NCBI GenBank assembly: GCA_965220425.1
Contig: OZ244830.1
Coordinates: 3,472,001-3,536,000, forward strand
Origin: Azophilus sp965220425
Lineage (GTDB): Bacteria; Pseudomonadota; Gammaproteobacteria; Pseudomonadales; Azotimanducaceae
Length of the DNA: 64,000 bases
Reading direction: 5' to 3'
The notes beneath the pieces were generated by a model. That model was not told where the DNA came from and did no database searches. It was given only the letters and a program-made list of their open reading frames with translations. Below are positions 8,601 through 17,743 of this stretch, in pieces; position 1 is the stretch's first letter; each line of letters begins with the position of its first letter. A program made the translations under genes and the position numbers.

Positions 8601-10547
8601 ATGGCACGCAGCACCCGACCCCTGAATCAGAACGACATTTTCCAGGCCAGATACGTTGTTGGAGGCGCACTTTCGCCGGACAGCGCCAGCGCGGTCTACA
8701 TACTGTCCGAGGTTCTGGGGAAAGGCGAGGAAGAACGTCAGGCCACTTCCCTCTGGCAGGTCTCGACCCGTGGCGGGCGGTCGCGGCGGCTGACCGGCGA
8801 GGCGGGGGACGATTCGAACCCCCGGTTCGCTCCAGACGGCCGGTCGGTCTATTTCCTCTCAACGCGCTCGAATGTGCCGCAGGTATACCGCATTGCCCTG
8901 GACGGCGGCGAGGCCGACCAGCTTACGGATCTCCCGCAAGGGGTTGGCGCCTTCGACTTGTCGCCCGACGGCAAGACCCTGGCTCTCAGCGCGCTCGCGG
9001 CGCCTCCGGCCCCGCCCGGGCCCAACGACCACAAGCGCATCACCCGCGCCTGGTTCCGCATGGACGGCATGGGCTATCTGCAGGATCTTGGCCAGGCCCT
9101 CTACCTGATGCCGAGCCGCGGCGGCAAAGTGAAAGCGGTCACCGAACACGACGGCGTGATCCTCGGCCTCGCCTGGTCGCCGAACGGCAACCGCATTGCC
9201 TGCCTGGTCACCGGCATGGCGCATCACGAATTCATGCAGGGGCGCCTCAGGATCGTCGAGGTCGCCGGCGGAAAACAGGAGACCCTGGCCGACGGCCAGG
9301 TCATCATGAGCTTCTTCTGGTGCAACGACGAACAACTCGGTTACCTGGCGCCGCCGGGGGGCAATTTGTCCCGTCAGTCGCAGTTGTTCGTCATCGGCGT
9401 CAAGGGCAAGCGCGCCCGTTCCCGCACCGAGGGGTCCGGCCTCGCGGTCGGCGCGCTGTTCCAGGTCAACTCACCGGCTGCCAGAACGATGGCCAGGCCG
9501 GTCGTCGCCGCGGACGGGGCGACGGTATGCCTGCCCGTTGCCGTGGGCGGCGAGTCGCGCATCTACCGCTTCCCGGTTGCCGGCGCACGCCGGTACGAGG
9601 AAGTACTGGGCGGAGAGCGCATCGTCACGCCGCTCGACGGCAACAACCGGCACCTGCTCCTCGTCGTCCAGACTCCCGATACGCCCCCGGAGCTGGCTCT
9701 TTTCGACCTCGATTCCGGCGCCGAACGGTCACTGACCGGCCACAACCGCCGCTGGCGGACGAAATTTCGGTGGCCGGAACTGCAACGGGTAACGGCGCAG
9801 GTCAGCCGGGGCGTCGAGGTCGAGGGATGGGTGCTGAAGCCGCCGGGCGCCACGCCGCCCTACAAGACCATCCTCTATATCCACGGCGGCCCCCATGCCG
9901 GCTTCGGGCTCAGCTTCAACGCGGATTTCCAGGAGCTCGCGGGCGCCGGCTACGCGCTTGCCTTCTGCAATCCCCGGGGTTCGACCGGCTACGGCGATGC
10001 GTTCTCCACCGCCATAATTGGCCGCTGGGGCAAGCTGGAGCACAAGGACTTCGATGCCTTCCTCGATGCCCTGGTCGAGGCCGGCATCGCCGACCCGGAC
10101 CGGCTCGGCGTCACCGGCGTTTCCGGCGGCGGCCACCTGTCCGCCTGGTTGATCGGCAACTCGAGGCGGTTCAAGGCCGCCGTGCCCGAACAGGGCGTCT
10201 ACAACATGTTCAGCATGTGGGGCGTCTCCGATGCGGGCCGCCACCTGATCGCCCTGGAGATGGACGGCGAACCGCACCGGATTCCCGAGCGCTACTGGGA
10301 ACTCTCGCCGCTTGCCCATGCCCACAAGTGCCGCACACCCACCCTGCTCATCCAGGGCGAAGACGACCTGCGCTGCCCCATGCAGCAGGCCGAGGAACTG
10401 TTCACGGCCATCGAGCACGCGGGCTGCCGGGTGGAACTGCTGCGCCTGAACAACTGCCCGCACGGCATGGAACTGGCCGGCCCGCCGCCGCTGCGGCGCT
10501 ACCGGATGAACGCCATGCGCGACTGGTTCGATGCCCATATCGAGTGA
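8601..10547 (+). CDS. S9C prolyl oligopeptidase family peptidase (acylaminoacyl-peptidase-like)
   Basis: A 648-residue serine peptidase without a signal peptide, so probably cytoplasmic. A seven-bladed-propeller-type N-terminal region has repeated blade motifs (FAPDGRSVYFLS, LSPDGKTLALS, WSPNGNRIACL). The catalytic domain begins near residue 410 with ILYIHGGPHAGFG. The triad is Ser508 in GVSGGG, Asp589 in GEDDLRCP and His621 in NCPHGME. This family releases acyl-amino acids or dipeptides from short peptides. The ATG at 8601 has TGAGGA eight bases upstream. It would process peptides brought into the cell by the TonB receptors encoded elsewhere in the window. Confidence 0.92.
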   Translation: MARSTRPLNQNDIFQARYVVGGALSPDSASAVYILSEVLGKGEEERQATSLWQVSTRGGRSRRLTGEAGDDSNPRFAPDGRSVYFLSTRSNVPQVYRIALDGGEADQLTDLPQGVGAFDLSPDGKTLALSALAAPPAPPGPNDHKRITRAWFRMDGMGYLQDLGQALYLMPSRGGKVKAVTEHDGVILGLAWSPNGNRIACLVTGMAHHEFMQGRLRIVEVAGGKQETLADGQVIMSFFWCNDEQLGYLAPPGGNLSRQSQLFVIGVKGKRARSRTEGSGLAVGALFQVNSPAARTMARPVVAADGATVCLPVAVGGESRIYRFPVAGARRYEEVLGGERIVTPLDGNNRHLLLVVQTPDTPPELALFDLDSGAERSLTGHNRRWRTKFRWPELQRVTAQVSRGVEVEGWVLKPPGATPPYKTILYIHGGPHAGFGLSFNADFQELAGAGYALAFCNPRGSTGYGDAFSTAIIGRWGKLEHKDFDAFLDALVEAGIADPDRLGVTGVSGGGHLSAWLIGNSRRFKAAVPEQGVYNMFSMWGVSDAGRHLIALEMDGEPHRIPERYWELSPLAHAHKCRTPTLLIQGEDDLRCPMQQAEELFTAIEHAGCRVELLRLNNCPHGMELAGPPPLRRYRMNAMRDWFDAHIE

Positions 10548-10571
10548 AGCGGCGCGTTTGCGATTCGCTGC

Positions 10572-10703
10572 CCTACCATCTGGCGTTTCGAGTCCATGGA
10601 GGCGTTCATGGCGTTCTGGTACTCGGACGCCTGCCAGGCAGCTATCCGGCTGCGCGAAGGCAAGGCGGACATCAATCTCGTCGTGGCCGTTCCGAGTAGT
10701 TGA
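10572..10703 (+). pseudogene. DUF1330 family remnant (C-terminal part)
   Basis: The frame ending at TGA 10701-10703 reads ...FESMEAFMAFWYSDACQAA and IRLREGKADINLVVAVPSS. This pattern of an aromatic residue followed by a short run to YQAAIxLRE and a final hydrophobic strand is the second half of DUF1330 proteins, small ferredoxin-like-fold domains of about 95 residues. The first half is missing; the S9C gene ends only 25 bases upstream. I treat it as a remnant. Confidence 0.55.
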
Positions 10704-10733
10704 CGACGCTGTCGCATCCGGTTGCACGTTATG

Positions 10734-11075
10734 TCATGCATCCGGCTCCGGAGGGCCCGAGAGGTCCGCGCGTCTGCGCGGCACGTCGGACCTGGCGTGG
10801 ATAAAATCCAGGACAATCACCGCATTCGCGTTCTCCACGAATACGATGAAACGTCCTCCCAAACGGCAGAAGCGCAAGTCTTCCGGAAGATTCGGATCGA
10901 CAAGTTACCGGCAACTCCGGGAAACCACGGTTCCTGAGGCGATCCCGGTGCAGCGTTCCACCAGATCCTGTTCGTACGCCGCCGCTTGCCGTGGCCCGAA
11001 TGTGTCGAGCATCCAGCGTGCGATTTCGGTGAGCGATGCGTCGGCCTGGCGGGTCAGGCGCCAGGGCCTGGACAT
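10734..11075 (-). pseudogene. parE: ParE toxin interrupted by a TAA stop
   Basis: The minus-strand frame gives a full ParE/RelE-type toxin of 113 residues except for one stop. It starts MSRPWRLTRQADASLTEIAR, has the typical W-M-L-D-T-F-G segment, and ends VIVLDFIHARSDVPRRRADL. Codon 57 (10905-10907) is TAA, between SRSCR and LVDPNLPEDLRFCR, the same frame continuing on both sides. A CAA-to-TAA change would explain it. The gene start overlaps the end of the antitoxin gene by 22 bases, as in many parDE operons. The toxin should be inactive unless the stop is read through. Confidence 0.85.
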
Positions 11076-11332
11076 TGTTTCTGCTTGCGTGCCTCGGCGA
11101 AAGCGCGGCGGATCGCATGCTCACCGTCTCCCTCGGCAAGGTCCCCGGATCTTGCCTGACTCAACCCACTGGCCAACCGTGCACGCAGTTCCATCAATTC
11201 GGCCTCTTCCCGCTCAATCAGCCGCAATCCAGCACGCAAAGCTTCACTGGCATTCTGATAGCGGCCGGAAGAAACCAGCCGATCCACCAGTTTCGATTGC
11301 CTGTCGGTCAAAACGACGTTTCTCGTGGTCAT
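11054..11332 (-). CDS. parD: ParD-family ribbon-helix-helix antitoxin
   Basis: A 92-residue antitoxin. The N-terminus (TTRNVVLTDRQSKLVDRLVS) is the DNA-binding ribbon-helix-helix of the CC2985/ParD family, followed by SGRYQNASEALRAGLRLIE and an acidic C-terminal segment that binds the toxin. I use the ATG at 11332 rather than the one ten codons earlier because family proteins begin at this point. It precedes and overlaps the broken ParE gene, so it is an antitoxin whose own toxin has been inactivated; it could still repress its promoter or neutralise a related toxin. Confidence 0.85.
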   Translation of the reverse strand: MTTRNVVLTDRQSKLVDRLVSSGRYQNASEALRAGLRLIEREEAELMELRARLASGLSQARSGDLAEGDGEHAIRRAFAEARKQKQCPGPGA

Positions 11333-11520
11333 GGCCGAATCCTCAAGAGCGTCGATTGGCAATATATGCCAATCTCCTTCAATCGTTCATCCCTATCGAA
11401 TTCGCCAGCGGGCTGCGGCCAAGCGCCTCGAACCGGTCGGGCGTTCTCAATACTTCGTTAACGACATGCTTGAATACCCTCCAATAGAAGGGCAAGAACC
11501 CTCCGCTGCCGCGCTCTCAG

Positions 11521-13350
11521 TCAGTGCGCCAACGCTCGTGCATTGGTATGAGCATGGCTTGCCGCGCGCACTTTGCCGGTTTCGGGGTCCCGGTATATTC
11601 CCACCCACAAGCCTTCGTGCCAGAAGCGCTGTTCTTCCGGAACCTGATTGATCTCGTAGGCGACCTGTTCGAGAAGATCTTCGTCAAAATCGCCCTGCAT
11701 GACAGTCGATGCGGGCTGCCCCGGGCCGGTCAGCGCAGAACTGGGAACGAGGATGGCGGGCGCGTCCAGCGCTTCCTTCGGGGTCATGTCGAAATCCATG
11801 AAATTAATCAGAGACTGCAATGTCTGATAATGCAGGCCGCCGTGCATTGAGGCGAAGGGTGCGATGGGCGCGCCGTCCCTGACAATCAATCCCGCCTCGA
11901 TCGGGTCCGGGAGCCTGGAACCCGGTTCGAGCGATGCAATAAGCGTTTGCTGGAACGATGCGGGGTCGCCGATCGAGACGCCGTCGACAATGATTCCCGT
12001 CCGGCCCCAGAAGACGCAATTGATCGAATGCGTGACGGCCGTCATGTTGCCCCATTGGTCTACAGCGACCACCGTATCCGAATGGGAAGGCTTCTGCGCA
12101 AACGCCATGAGAACCGCTCCGGATTCCATTCGGCGCCAGAGTTCCCCGGCGGTTTCCGGCTTCAGCCGCTCGCTCAACGACAGATCGAGACCGGAATAGG
12201 TTGCCGCCAGCAGGTCTTCCGGCATGAATGAAATGTTGCCGGCGGTCAGGAGGTTCTGAACCCGCCGATACGATTCCGGGTTCTGTGACCAGTGGCCGAG
12301 CTCCGCGATGCCGGCCGCTTCGGCAAGATGGAGCGCCTCGATCATGTTGACGCCGCCATAGCCGTCTTCGTTGTTGTAGGCGTAAACCTGGTAGCCCGCA
12401 TGGTCCGCCACGATGGGCTCGGTCCAGGTCACCTCGTAGGCGGCGAGATCCTCGAGGGTCATTTTTCCGCCATCGGCCCGGATCAACGATACGGCCTTCT
12501 TCGCCCACTCGCCGGTATGCATGTATTCCACGCCCTGTTCCGCGACCGCGCGCAGGGTTCGGGCGAGGGCGGGCTGTATGAAGCGGTCGCCGATTTCGTA
12601 GTACTCGCCGTTGGCCTTGGTAATGAGTGCCTTTGATTCGGGCAGCCGGCTCAGATGTTCCTTGCGATTTTCGAGATAAAGGCTGAGCTTGAAATTGAAA
12701 GGGATCCCTTCTTCAGCGATGAATATTGCCGGAAAGAGAATTTCTTCCCATGGCAGTTTCCCATAGCGTCGATGTGCGGCTTCCGCGCCTTTCATGAAGC
12801 CGCCGACCAGCGCCGTGCGACCGCTCGGCTCACTGTTGTCGCCAAAAAAATCGCCGTCGCGAATGCCGGGAATGCTCAGCGGGTCCGTCTCGTTGCGCAC
12901 CGTGTTCCAGACGGCGTTCATGGAAACGGCTTCGCCCGAAGCCGCGTCGTAATGAACCATGCCCATGATGCCGAAGTAGCTGATCCCGGCGCCGGCCCCA
13001 AGGGCGATCTGCGCCATGGCGGTCGTCATGGCCGCATCCACCGAGGAACCGCCCTGCAACAACGCCTCAAAGCCCGCCCGCTGTGCCAGGCCGTGATAGC
13101 TGCCGGAAACCGCGCCCATGTTGCCGATCGCCTCGGGATTGCCGGGCCTTTCGGTTTTTTCGATTTCGATGTATTTGTCCCATTCGCCCGCAGGCCATTG
13201 CGCGGGCGACAGGTTTACTGCCGTGGCTGCATCGTTCACCGAACGGGATGCGTCGACAGCGCTTCGATCTTGCGCATCACAGCCTGAAAGAGCCGCGCCC
13301 AGAATGAGCGACACGGCCCAAGCGGCCCAACATTCTGCATGTCTCTTCAT
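11521..13350 (-). CDS. Gamma-glutamyltransferase-like Ntn-hydrolase lipoprotein
   Basis: A 609-residue precursor with a lipoprotein signal (ILGAALSGC) and the overall layout of gamma-glutamyltranspeptidases: GGSSVDAAMTTAMAQIALG near the N-terminus, a large helical region, then the small-subunit junction at SHSDTVVAVDQWGNMTAV and a final segment with IVRDGAPIAPFASMHGGLH. In classical enzymes the junction reads T-T-H with Thr as nucleophile; here the aligned residues are S-D-T, so Ser would have to act or the enzyme differs. Such enzymes hydrolyse gamma-glutamyl or related amide bonds in the periplasm. A decayed N-terminal paralogue lies at 46892-47260. Confidence 0.82.
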   Translation of the reverse strand: MKRHAECWAAWAVSLILGAALSGCDAQDRSAVDASRSVNDAATAVNLSPAQWPAGEWDKYIEIEKTERPGNPEAIGNMGAVSGSYHGLAQRAGFEALLQGGSSVDAAMTTAMAQIALGAGAGISYFGIMGMVHYDAASGEAVSMNAVWNTVRNETDPLSIPGIRDGDFFGDNSEPSGRTALVGGFMKGAEAAHRRYGKLPWEEILFPAIFIAEEGIPFNFKLSLYLENRKEHLSRLPESKALITKANGEYYEIGDRFIQPALARTLRAVAEQGVEYMHTGEWAKKAVSLIRADGGKMTLEDLAAYEVTWTEPIVADHAGYQVYAYNNEDGYGGVNMIEALHLAEAAGIAELGHWSQNPESYRRVQNLLTAGNISFMPEDLLAATYSGLDLSLSERLKPETAGELWRRMESGAVLMAFAQKPSHSDTVVAVDQWGNMTAVTHSINCVFWGRTGIIVDGVSIGDPASFQQTLIASLEPGSRLPDPIEAGLIVRDGAPIAPFASMHGGLHYQTLQSLINFMDFDMTPKEALDAPAILVPSSALTGPGQPASTVMQGDFDEDLLEQVAYEINQVPEEQRFWHEGLWVGIYRDPETGKVRAASHAHTNARALAH

Positions 13351-13419
13351 AATCGATTCCTCACTCGATCAGGTCGTTCGCCTGACTCACCAAGCCCTTG
13401 GGCCGGGGCATCCTCCCGT

Positions 13420-13601
13420 TAGCCCGCATCGCTCACCAACTTTCGTCGCGAGGGCGTCGAGGCGCCGTCCTGCGTGGTCGCGCGGACCGCAGGGGGGTGC
13501 AGGCGTACTCGACAGTACGTCAAGGCGCCCGGAGGGAGCACGGCCGCGCAGGGCGAGTGCATCGGCGTCCGCAGCAGGAAGTTGGTGAGCGATGCGGGTT
13601 A
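13420..13601. mobile_element. 182-bp terminal-inverted-repeat (MITE-like) element
   Basis: The left arm TAGCCCGCATCGCTCACCAA (plus CTT, 13420-13442) is the reverse complement of 13579-13601 with a single mismatch in 23. The interior has no supported gene and contains smaller inverted repeats such as GTACTCGACAGTAC. The right end provides the TAA stop codon of the neighbouring amidohydrolase (13599-13601). Length and the terminal TAGCCCG match the element at 7624-7806, although the rest of the arms differ. Confidence 0.75.
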
Positions 13602-14831
13602 GGCCAGTTCGTTGCGGATAAAGGCTCCCCCCTTCATCACCAGCGGCATCTCCGCCCGGTAGCGTTCGAAGACGCTCACGTCATCGATGGGATTGCTGTT
13701 CAGCACGAGCAAATCCGCCAGGTAGCCGGGGGCCACCCGGCCCAGATCGTCGCCGCGCTGGGCGATCTCGGCGTTCACCGAAGTCGCCGAGCGCAGGATG
13801 TCTATGGGCCTGTCCACCGCCGACCGGAAGCGCATCTCGCTCGCCTGCATGTCGTGGAACTCGGTGCCGAAGAGGTCGGTGCCCATGCCGATCTTCACGC
13901 CGGCGCGCCGGCAGGACTCGATGGAGGCCAGTACGGTGTCGAGCATGCCGCCCACCTTGTCGATGCTCTCCTTTGGCATGCCCGCCTCGGCGCCGCTTTC
14001 CAGGATTTCGTGCACGACGGCAAGGGTCGGCACGGTATAGGAACCGGCCTCTGCGATCAGGCTGGCTGTCTCGTCGGTGACGTGGCTCGCGTGATCGATC
14101 GAGCGGATGCCCGTCTCCACGCAGCGCCGCGCGCCGTCGTCGGTGTGGCAATGGGCGATGACGTACTTGCGCCGGGTGGCCGCCTCCTCGACGGCGGCGC
14201 GCAGTTCGTCGTTGGTGAACTGCGGCATCCAGATGGGATCGCTCGGGGAAGCAACGCCTCCTGAGATAAACACCTTGACGTGGTCCGCACCCTTGCGCAG
14301 TTCGTCGCGGGCGACCTTGCGCACTTCGTCCACCCCGTCCACCACCTGACATATAACCCCGGAATAGGCGCAGTTGCAGGGTTCCTCCTGCACGCCCGGG
14401 CGCATGTCGCCATGACCGCCGGTCTGGGAGAGCGCCTTGCCGCCGTACAGGAACCTCGGGCCGCGCACCAGGCCGTGCTCGACGGCCAACGACAATCCCA
14501 CATCGCCGCCGCCCGGGTCCCGCACCGTGGTGAAGCCCCGCTGGGCGGCATCCTCGAGGTGCTTGATGGCATAGCTGACCAAGAGCGGCTTGGGCATGCG
14601 GTCGAGCGCCTGCATGTCGAAGGTGGGCGAGTAGGCGTGAAAGTGCAGGTCTAGCAGGCCCGGCATCAGGAAACGGCCGCCGCAGTCGATGACGGCGGCG
14701 CCGTCCAGGGCGATGGGCTTGTCCGAGACTTCCTGTATGCGGTCACCCTCCACGGCGACGTGCATGCCGCCCTCTGTCGCCTCGTTCACGCCGTCGAACA
14801 GTTCGCAGTTGGCCAGTACGTACAGACTCAT
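13599..14831 (-). CDS. Metal-dependent amidohydrolase (imidazolonepropionase/prolidase-like)
   Basis: A 410-residue TIM-barrel amidohydrolase with all expected metal ligands: HxH in LLDLHFHAY, the bridging Lys in HVKVFISGG, His in AHCHTDDGA, His in SIDHASHV and Asp in GMGTDLFG. The C-terminal sandwich domain ends LADLLVLNSNPIDDV and MPLVMKGGAF. This group includes Xaa-Pro and Xaa-Arg dipeptidases and N-acyl-amino-acid hydrolases, so a role in dipeptide or amide breakdown is likely. There is no signal peptide. The ATG at 14831 has GGAG close upstream; the open frame extends further but without typical sequence. Its stop codon lies in an inverted-repeat element. Confidence 0.88.
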   Translation of the reverse strand: MSLYVLANCELFDGVNEATEGGMHVAVEGDRIQEVSDKPIALDGAAVIDCGGRFLMPGLLDLHFHAYSPTFDMQALDRMPKPLLVSYAIKHLEDAAQRGFTTVRDPGGGDVGLSLAVEHGLVRGPRFLYGGKALSQTGGHGDMRPGVQEEPCNCAYSGVICQVVDGVDEVRKVARDELRKGADHVKVFISGGVASPSDPIWMPQFTNDELRAAVEEAATRRKYVIAHCHTDDGARRCVETGIRSIDHASHVTDETASLIAEAGSYTVPTLAVVHEILESGAEAGMPKESIDKVGGMLDTVLASIESCRRAGVKIGMGTDLFGTEFHDMQASEMRFRSAVDRPIDILRSATSVNAEIAQRGDDLGRVAPGYLADLLVLNSNPIDDVSVFERYRAEMPLVMKGGAFIRNELA

Positions 14832-15061
14832 GGGATTCTCCAATTCATCGCCGGGGACGCGTTCCAAAGTGGACGCACTATGCCACGGTCGACCGCAGCC
14901 CCGACCCGCATCGTTATCCGGCCTCCTGCCTCGGACGACGAAGCATGCGCGAAAGCGCGGCCACGCCTGTACGGCGACCCGCCAACCCGACAAAGCCCGT
15001 TGAGTGATGCCGGGTGGGGATACGATGCGAATTATGCGTCTCATGCGATGCCCGGCTCTGC

Positions 15062-15967
15062 GATCACGGCCCCGTCACCCTGGTGTCTGCCGAGATCCTC
15101 TTTCCGCCGTTCGACGGCGATACGTCGGTGCGCACGGTCACCGATCCGGCCGGCGCTGCGGCGACCGTCCGGCAGGGTGCCGAGTGGAATGCCGATCTGG
15201 TCAAGACGGGCTATCTCGGCAGGCCTTTCGCCGACTACGAAAAGGGCTACGCCGCCATGCACGAGGCGATTGTCGCCGAGTCTGCGGTCCACGGATTCAA
15301 GGTCACCACCCACGTCACCGAACTGGAGCCGGCGCGGACCCTTATCCAACTTGGCGTCGACAGCCTGCAGCACCTGCCTCTCGACGCTCCCCTCGATGCA
15401 GATTTTCTGAAACTGGCGAAATCGAGCGGCACCGTCGTCGTGCCGACGCTCGCGGTATGGCGCCGGAATTTCGTCGATCTCTACGACCGGAGCTTCGATC
15501 TCCTGCCGATCGAGAAGCAGTGCGGCGACCCGCAGGTGATCGCTTCCTGGCATGAAGTCGACGAACTGCCGGTGCCGCCGCCGGAAGTCATGGACAACTA
15601 CGGAGGGGTCATGGCCGTTGCGGCCGGGAACACGAAACTGCTCCTCGATGCCGGAGTGCCGCTCGCGGCCGGTTCCGATACCGGCAACCTGGGACTGCTG
15701 CACGGCCCGTCCCTGCACTACGAATTGAAGCTCATGGGTGAAGCGGGTGTACCCCCGGCCGACCTGATCGTCGCCGCCACCCTGAATGCCGCCCGGGTCG
15801 CCGGCCAGGAACACCGCGTAGGCTCAATCGAGCCCGGCAAGCAGGCGGACCTGCTGGTACTCGACGCCGACCCGCTGGCCGACATCGGCAACCTTCAGGC
15901 GATCGGGCTGGTCGTCAAGAGCGGTGCAATTTTCGATCAGGAGGCGATGTTGCCTCCCGCCGATTAG
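15062..15967 (+). pseudogene. Amidohydrolase lacking its N-terminal third
   Basis: This frame encodes the second part of an amidohydrolase: the Lys region (NADLVKTGYLG), HVTELEPARTLIQLG, SLQHLPLD, the metal Asp in AAGSDTGNLG and a proper C-terminus (GSIEPGKQADLLVLDADPL). The first hundred or so residues, including the essential HxH motif, are absent, and upstream sequence is unrelated. No ribosome-binding site precedes an internal start. It is best read as a 5'-truncated gene; it belongs to a different subgroup from the intact enzyme on the other strand. Confidence 0.8.
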
Positions 15968-16074
15968 TACCGCGTGCGGGCCGCAGTAGCGCGCCGATGC
16001 AGCAGCGGAAAGGTTGCGGCCGCCCGGCAAGAGCGTATGATTCAACATCAACTTTAACTTGAAGTTTATTTCCA

Positions 16075-16311
16075 ATGGCAACCGTTTCAATGGTGGAGTT
16101 GCGACGCGACGCTGAAGCTATTCTGCAACGGGTGGGCCGGGGCGAGCGGCTGGTATTGACCTATCGCGGGCGGCCGGCGGCCCGACTGGAGCCCTTTACG
16201 CAATCTGCCCCTCCCGCCGATGACCCCATTTATCGCCTGGCCGAAGTCTCCGCCGACCGGGGCGACTCGCTGACCAACGAGGAAATGGACGCCATCGTCT
16301 ATGGCCAATGA
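16075..16311 (+). CDS. Phd/YefM-type antitoxin of a VapC pair
   Basis: A 78-residue protein starting MATVSMVELRRDAEAILQRV, followed by GERLVLTYRGRPAARLEP, the DNA-binding fold of prevent-host-death antitoxins. The acidic C-terminus (SLTNEEMDAIVYG) would cover the toxin. The stop overlaps the toxin start by 11 bases. The AT-rich leader just upstream holds AACTT and AAGTT half-sites around 16048-16066, a possible autoregulatory operator. Confidence 0.85.
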   Translation: MATVSMVELRRDAEAILQRVGRGERLVLTYRGRPAARLEPFTQSAPPADDPIYRLAEVSADRGDSLTNEEMDAIVYGQ

Positions 16312-16717
16312 AACCTTTGTGGATACCAGTGGTTTCTACTCGTTGCTGGTGCGCCGGGACCGCATGCACGCGGCTGCTGCGGAATACATGACCAGAGCCG
16401 CCCGGGGCCAGGATCGATTCGTCACCACCGACTATGTTCTCGACGAGGCGGTTACGCTGCTGAAGGCGCGAGGTCAGCGTGACCTCATCGCGCCCCTGTT
16501 CGACTCGATCGACAACTCCACCGCAATGCGCATCGAGTGGACGACTTCCGAGCGCTTCGATGCGGCACGGTTGTTCTGCATGCGTCACTCCGACAAGGCG
16601 TGGTCCTTTACGGACTGTGTCAGTTTCGTGGTCATGCAGTCTCTGGGCCTTACAAGGGCACTGACCAGCGACAGCCACTTTGCCCAGGCTGGATTTCAGG
16701 TGCTGTTGAAGCCATAG
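16301..16717 (+). CDS. vapC: PIN-domain toxin (VapC family)
   Basis: A 138-residue PIN-domain ribonuclease. The four acidic positions are present: Asp in FVDTSGFYSLL, Glu in VLDEAVTLL, Asp in SFTDCVSFVV and Asp in LTSDSHFAQAG. VapC toxins cut tRNA or rRNA and are held inactive by the co-transcribed antitoxin that overlaps its start. The gene pair lies between two half amidohydrolases, a position typical of mobile toxin-antitoxin modules. Confidence 0.9.
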   Translation: MANETFVDTSGFYSLLVRRDRMHAAAAEYMTRAARGQDRFVTTDYVLDEAVTLLKARGQRDLIAPLFDSIDNSTAMRIEWTTSERFDAARLFCMRHSDKAWSFTDCVSFVVMQSLGLTRALTSDSHFAQAGFQVLLKP

Positions 16718-16901
16718 CATCGCCACCAACATGCCAGTGCAGCAGCCGGTTCCGGCCAGATGCTGTATCCCACCCTTACGCCATAAAGGAGCGTCCAATC
16801 GCGAACCACGGTTGCCAGTAGGCTCGATTCCGCCCGGGGTTAGCGGCGTCCGGTGTAAGATCGCCCACTGTCTCCACCCGCATGCTGAGGAGTTGCCGGA
16901 C

Positions 16902-17609
16902 ATGAAGGCTATGCTCCATGCGTTGTTGCCGGCTTTCTTCCTGGCCACCCAGGCGTTCGCCGACGACTATGTCATCGAGAACGCGAGCGTCATTCCCATG
17001 ACGGAGAAAGTCGTCCTGGAAGGCCACTCGGTACGGGTGCGAAGCGGGCGGATTGCCGGGATATGCCAACCCGGCAGTGCCTGCGGCGACGGCAGTACAG
17101 AGACGATCGATGGCGCAGGCAAGTTTCTCATTCCTGGATTGATCGACATGCACGCCCACACCGAACCGGCCATCGGCGGTTCCATGTCGGTGGAGCAGCG
17201 GCAGGCGGCTCACCGCATTCAATCCCAACAGTTGCGCCAGTATGTGATGTTCGGAGTCACCACCCTGCGCGATACCGCCGGAGGGCCCGCCAATCTCGAG
17301 GCCCGCGACCGAATCAGGCACGGGGAAATGATCGGTCCGCGCCTGTTTACCGCACAAGGCGCTATGGACGGCGACCCGCCGCTGCATCCCGCCACCACGC
17401 CGTTTGCAACCGGGGAACCAGCGGCCGTCTACGTGCGCGAAACGGCGGCGGCCGGGTACGACTTCGTCAAGATTTACTCGACCCTTCAAAAAGCCACCTT
17501 CGATGCGATCATGCACGCGGCCAATGGGGCATTCAGCTACGGCACGTGTCCAACGATGCGGGGCTACCAGAAGCGGTTCACAGGTCCTGACAGCTTACGG
17601 GGCACATGA
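16902..17609 (+). pseudogene. Exported amidohydrolase truncated after its first half
   Basis: Starts with a signal peptide (LLPAFFLATQAFADD) and continues with a good amidohydrolase N-terminus: IDGAGKFLIPGLIDMHAHTE containing HxH, FGVTTLRDTAGG and the Lys region GYDFVKIYSTL. Similarity stops after about residue 210 (near 17530) and the frame ends at 17609. The remaining ligands (two His, one Asp) are missing, so the enzyme cannot be complete. GAGGAG precedes the ATG, showing the start was once genuine. Sequence to 17743 holds no recognisable gene. Confidence 0.78.
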
Positions 17610-17743
17610 GACGGCATTCGCCAGCATGACCAACGACCGAATGGGCGACGGGCCGGTCGGCGCCTTGTACGGGTCGATGGCTCGACTTGACGAGTCAGGA
17701 AGCCTGTAGTGTCGTATTCGTGGATCAGCCATCGGGTTTCTCA

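Noticed and set aside
8805..8845. tRNA-like string around GATTCGAACCCCCGG
   Set aside because: Lies inside the S9C coding frame and no acceptor or anticodon arms can be formed around it.
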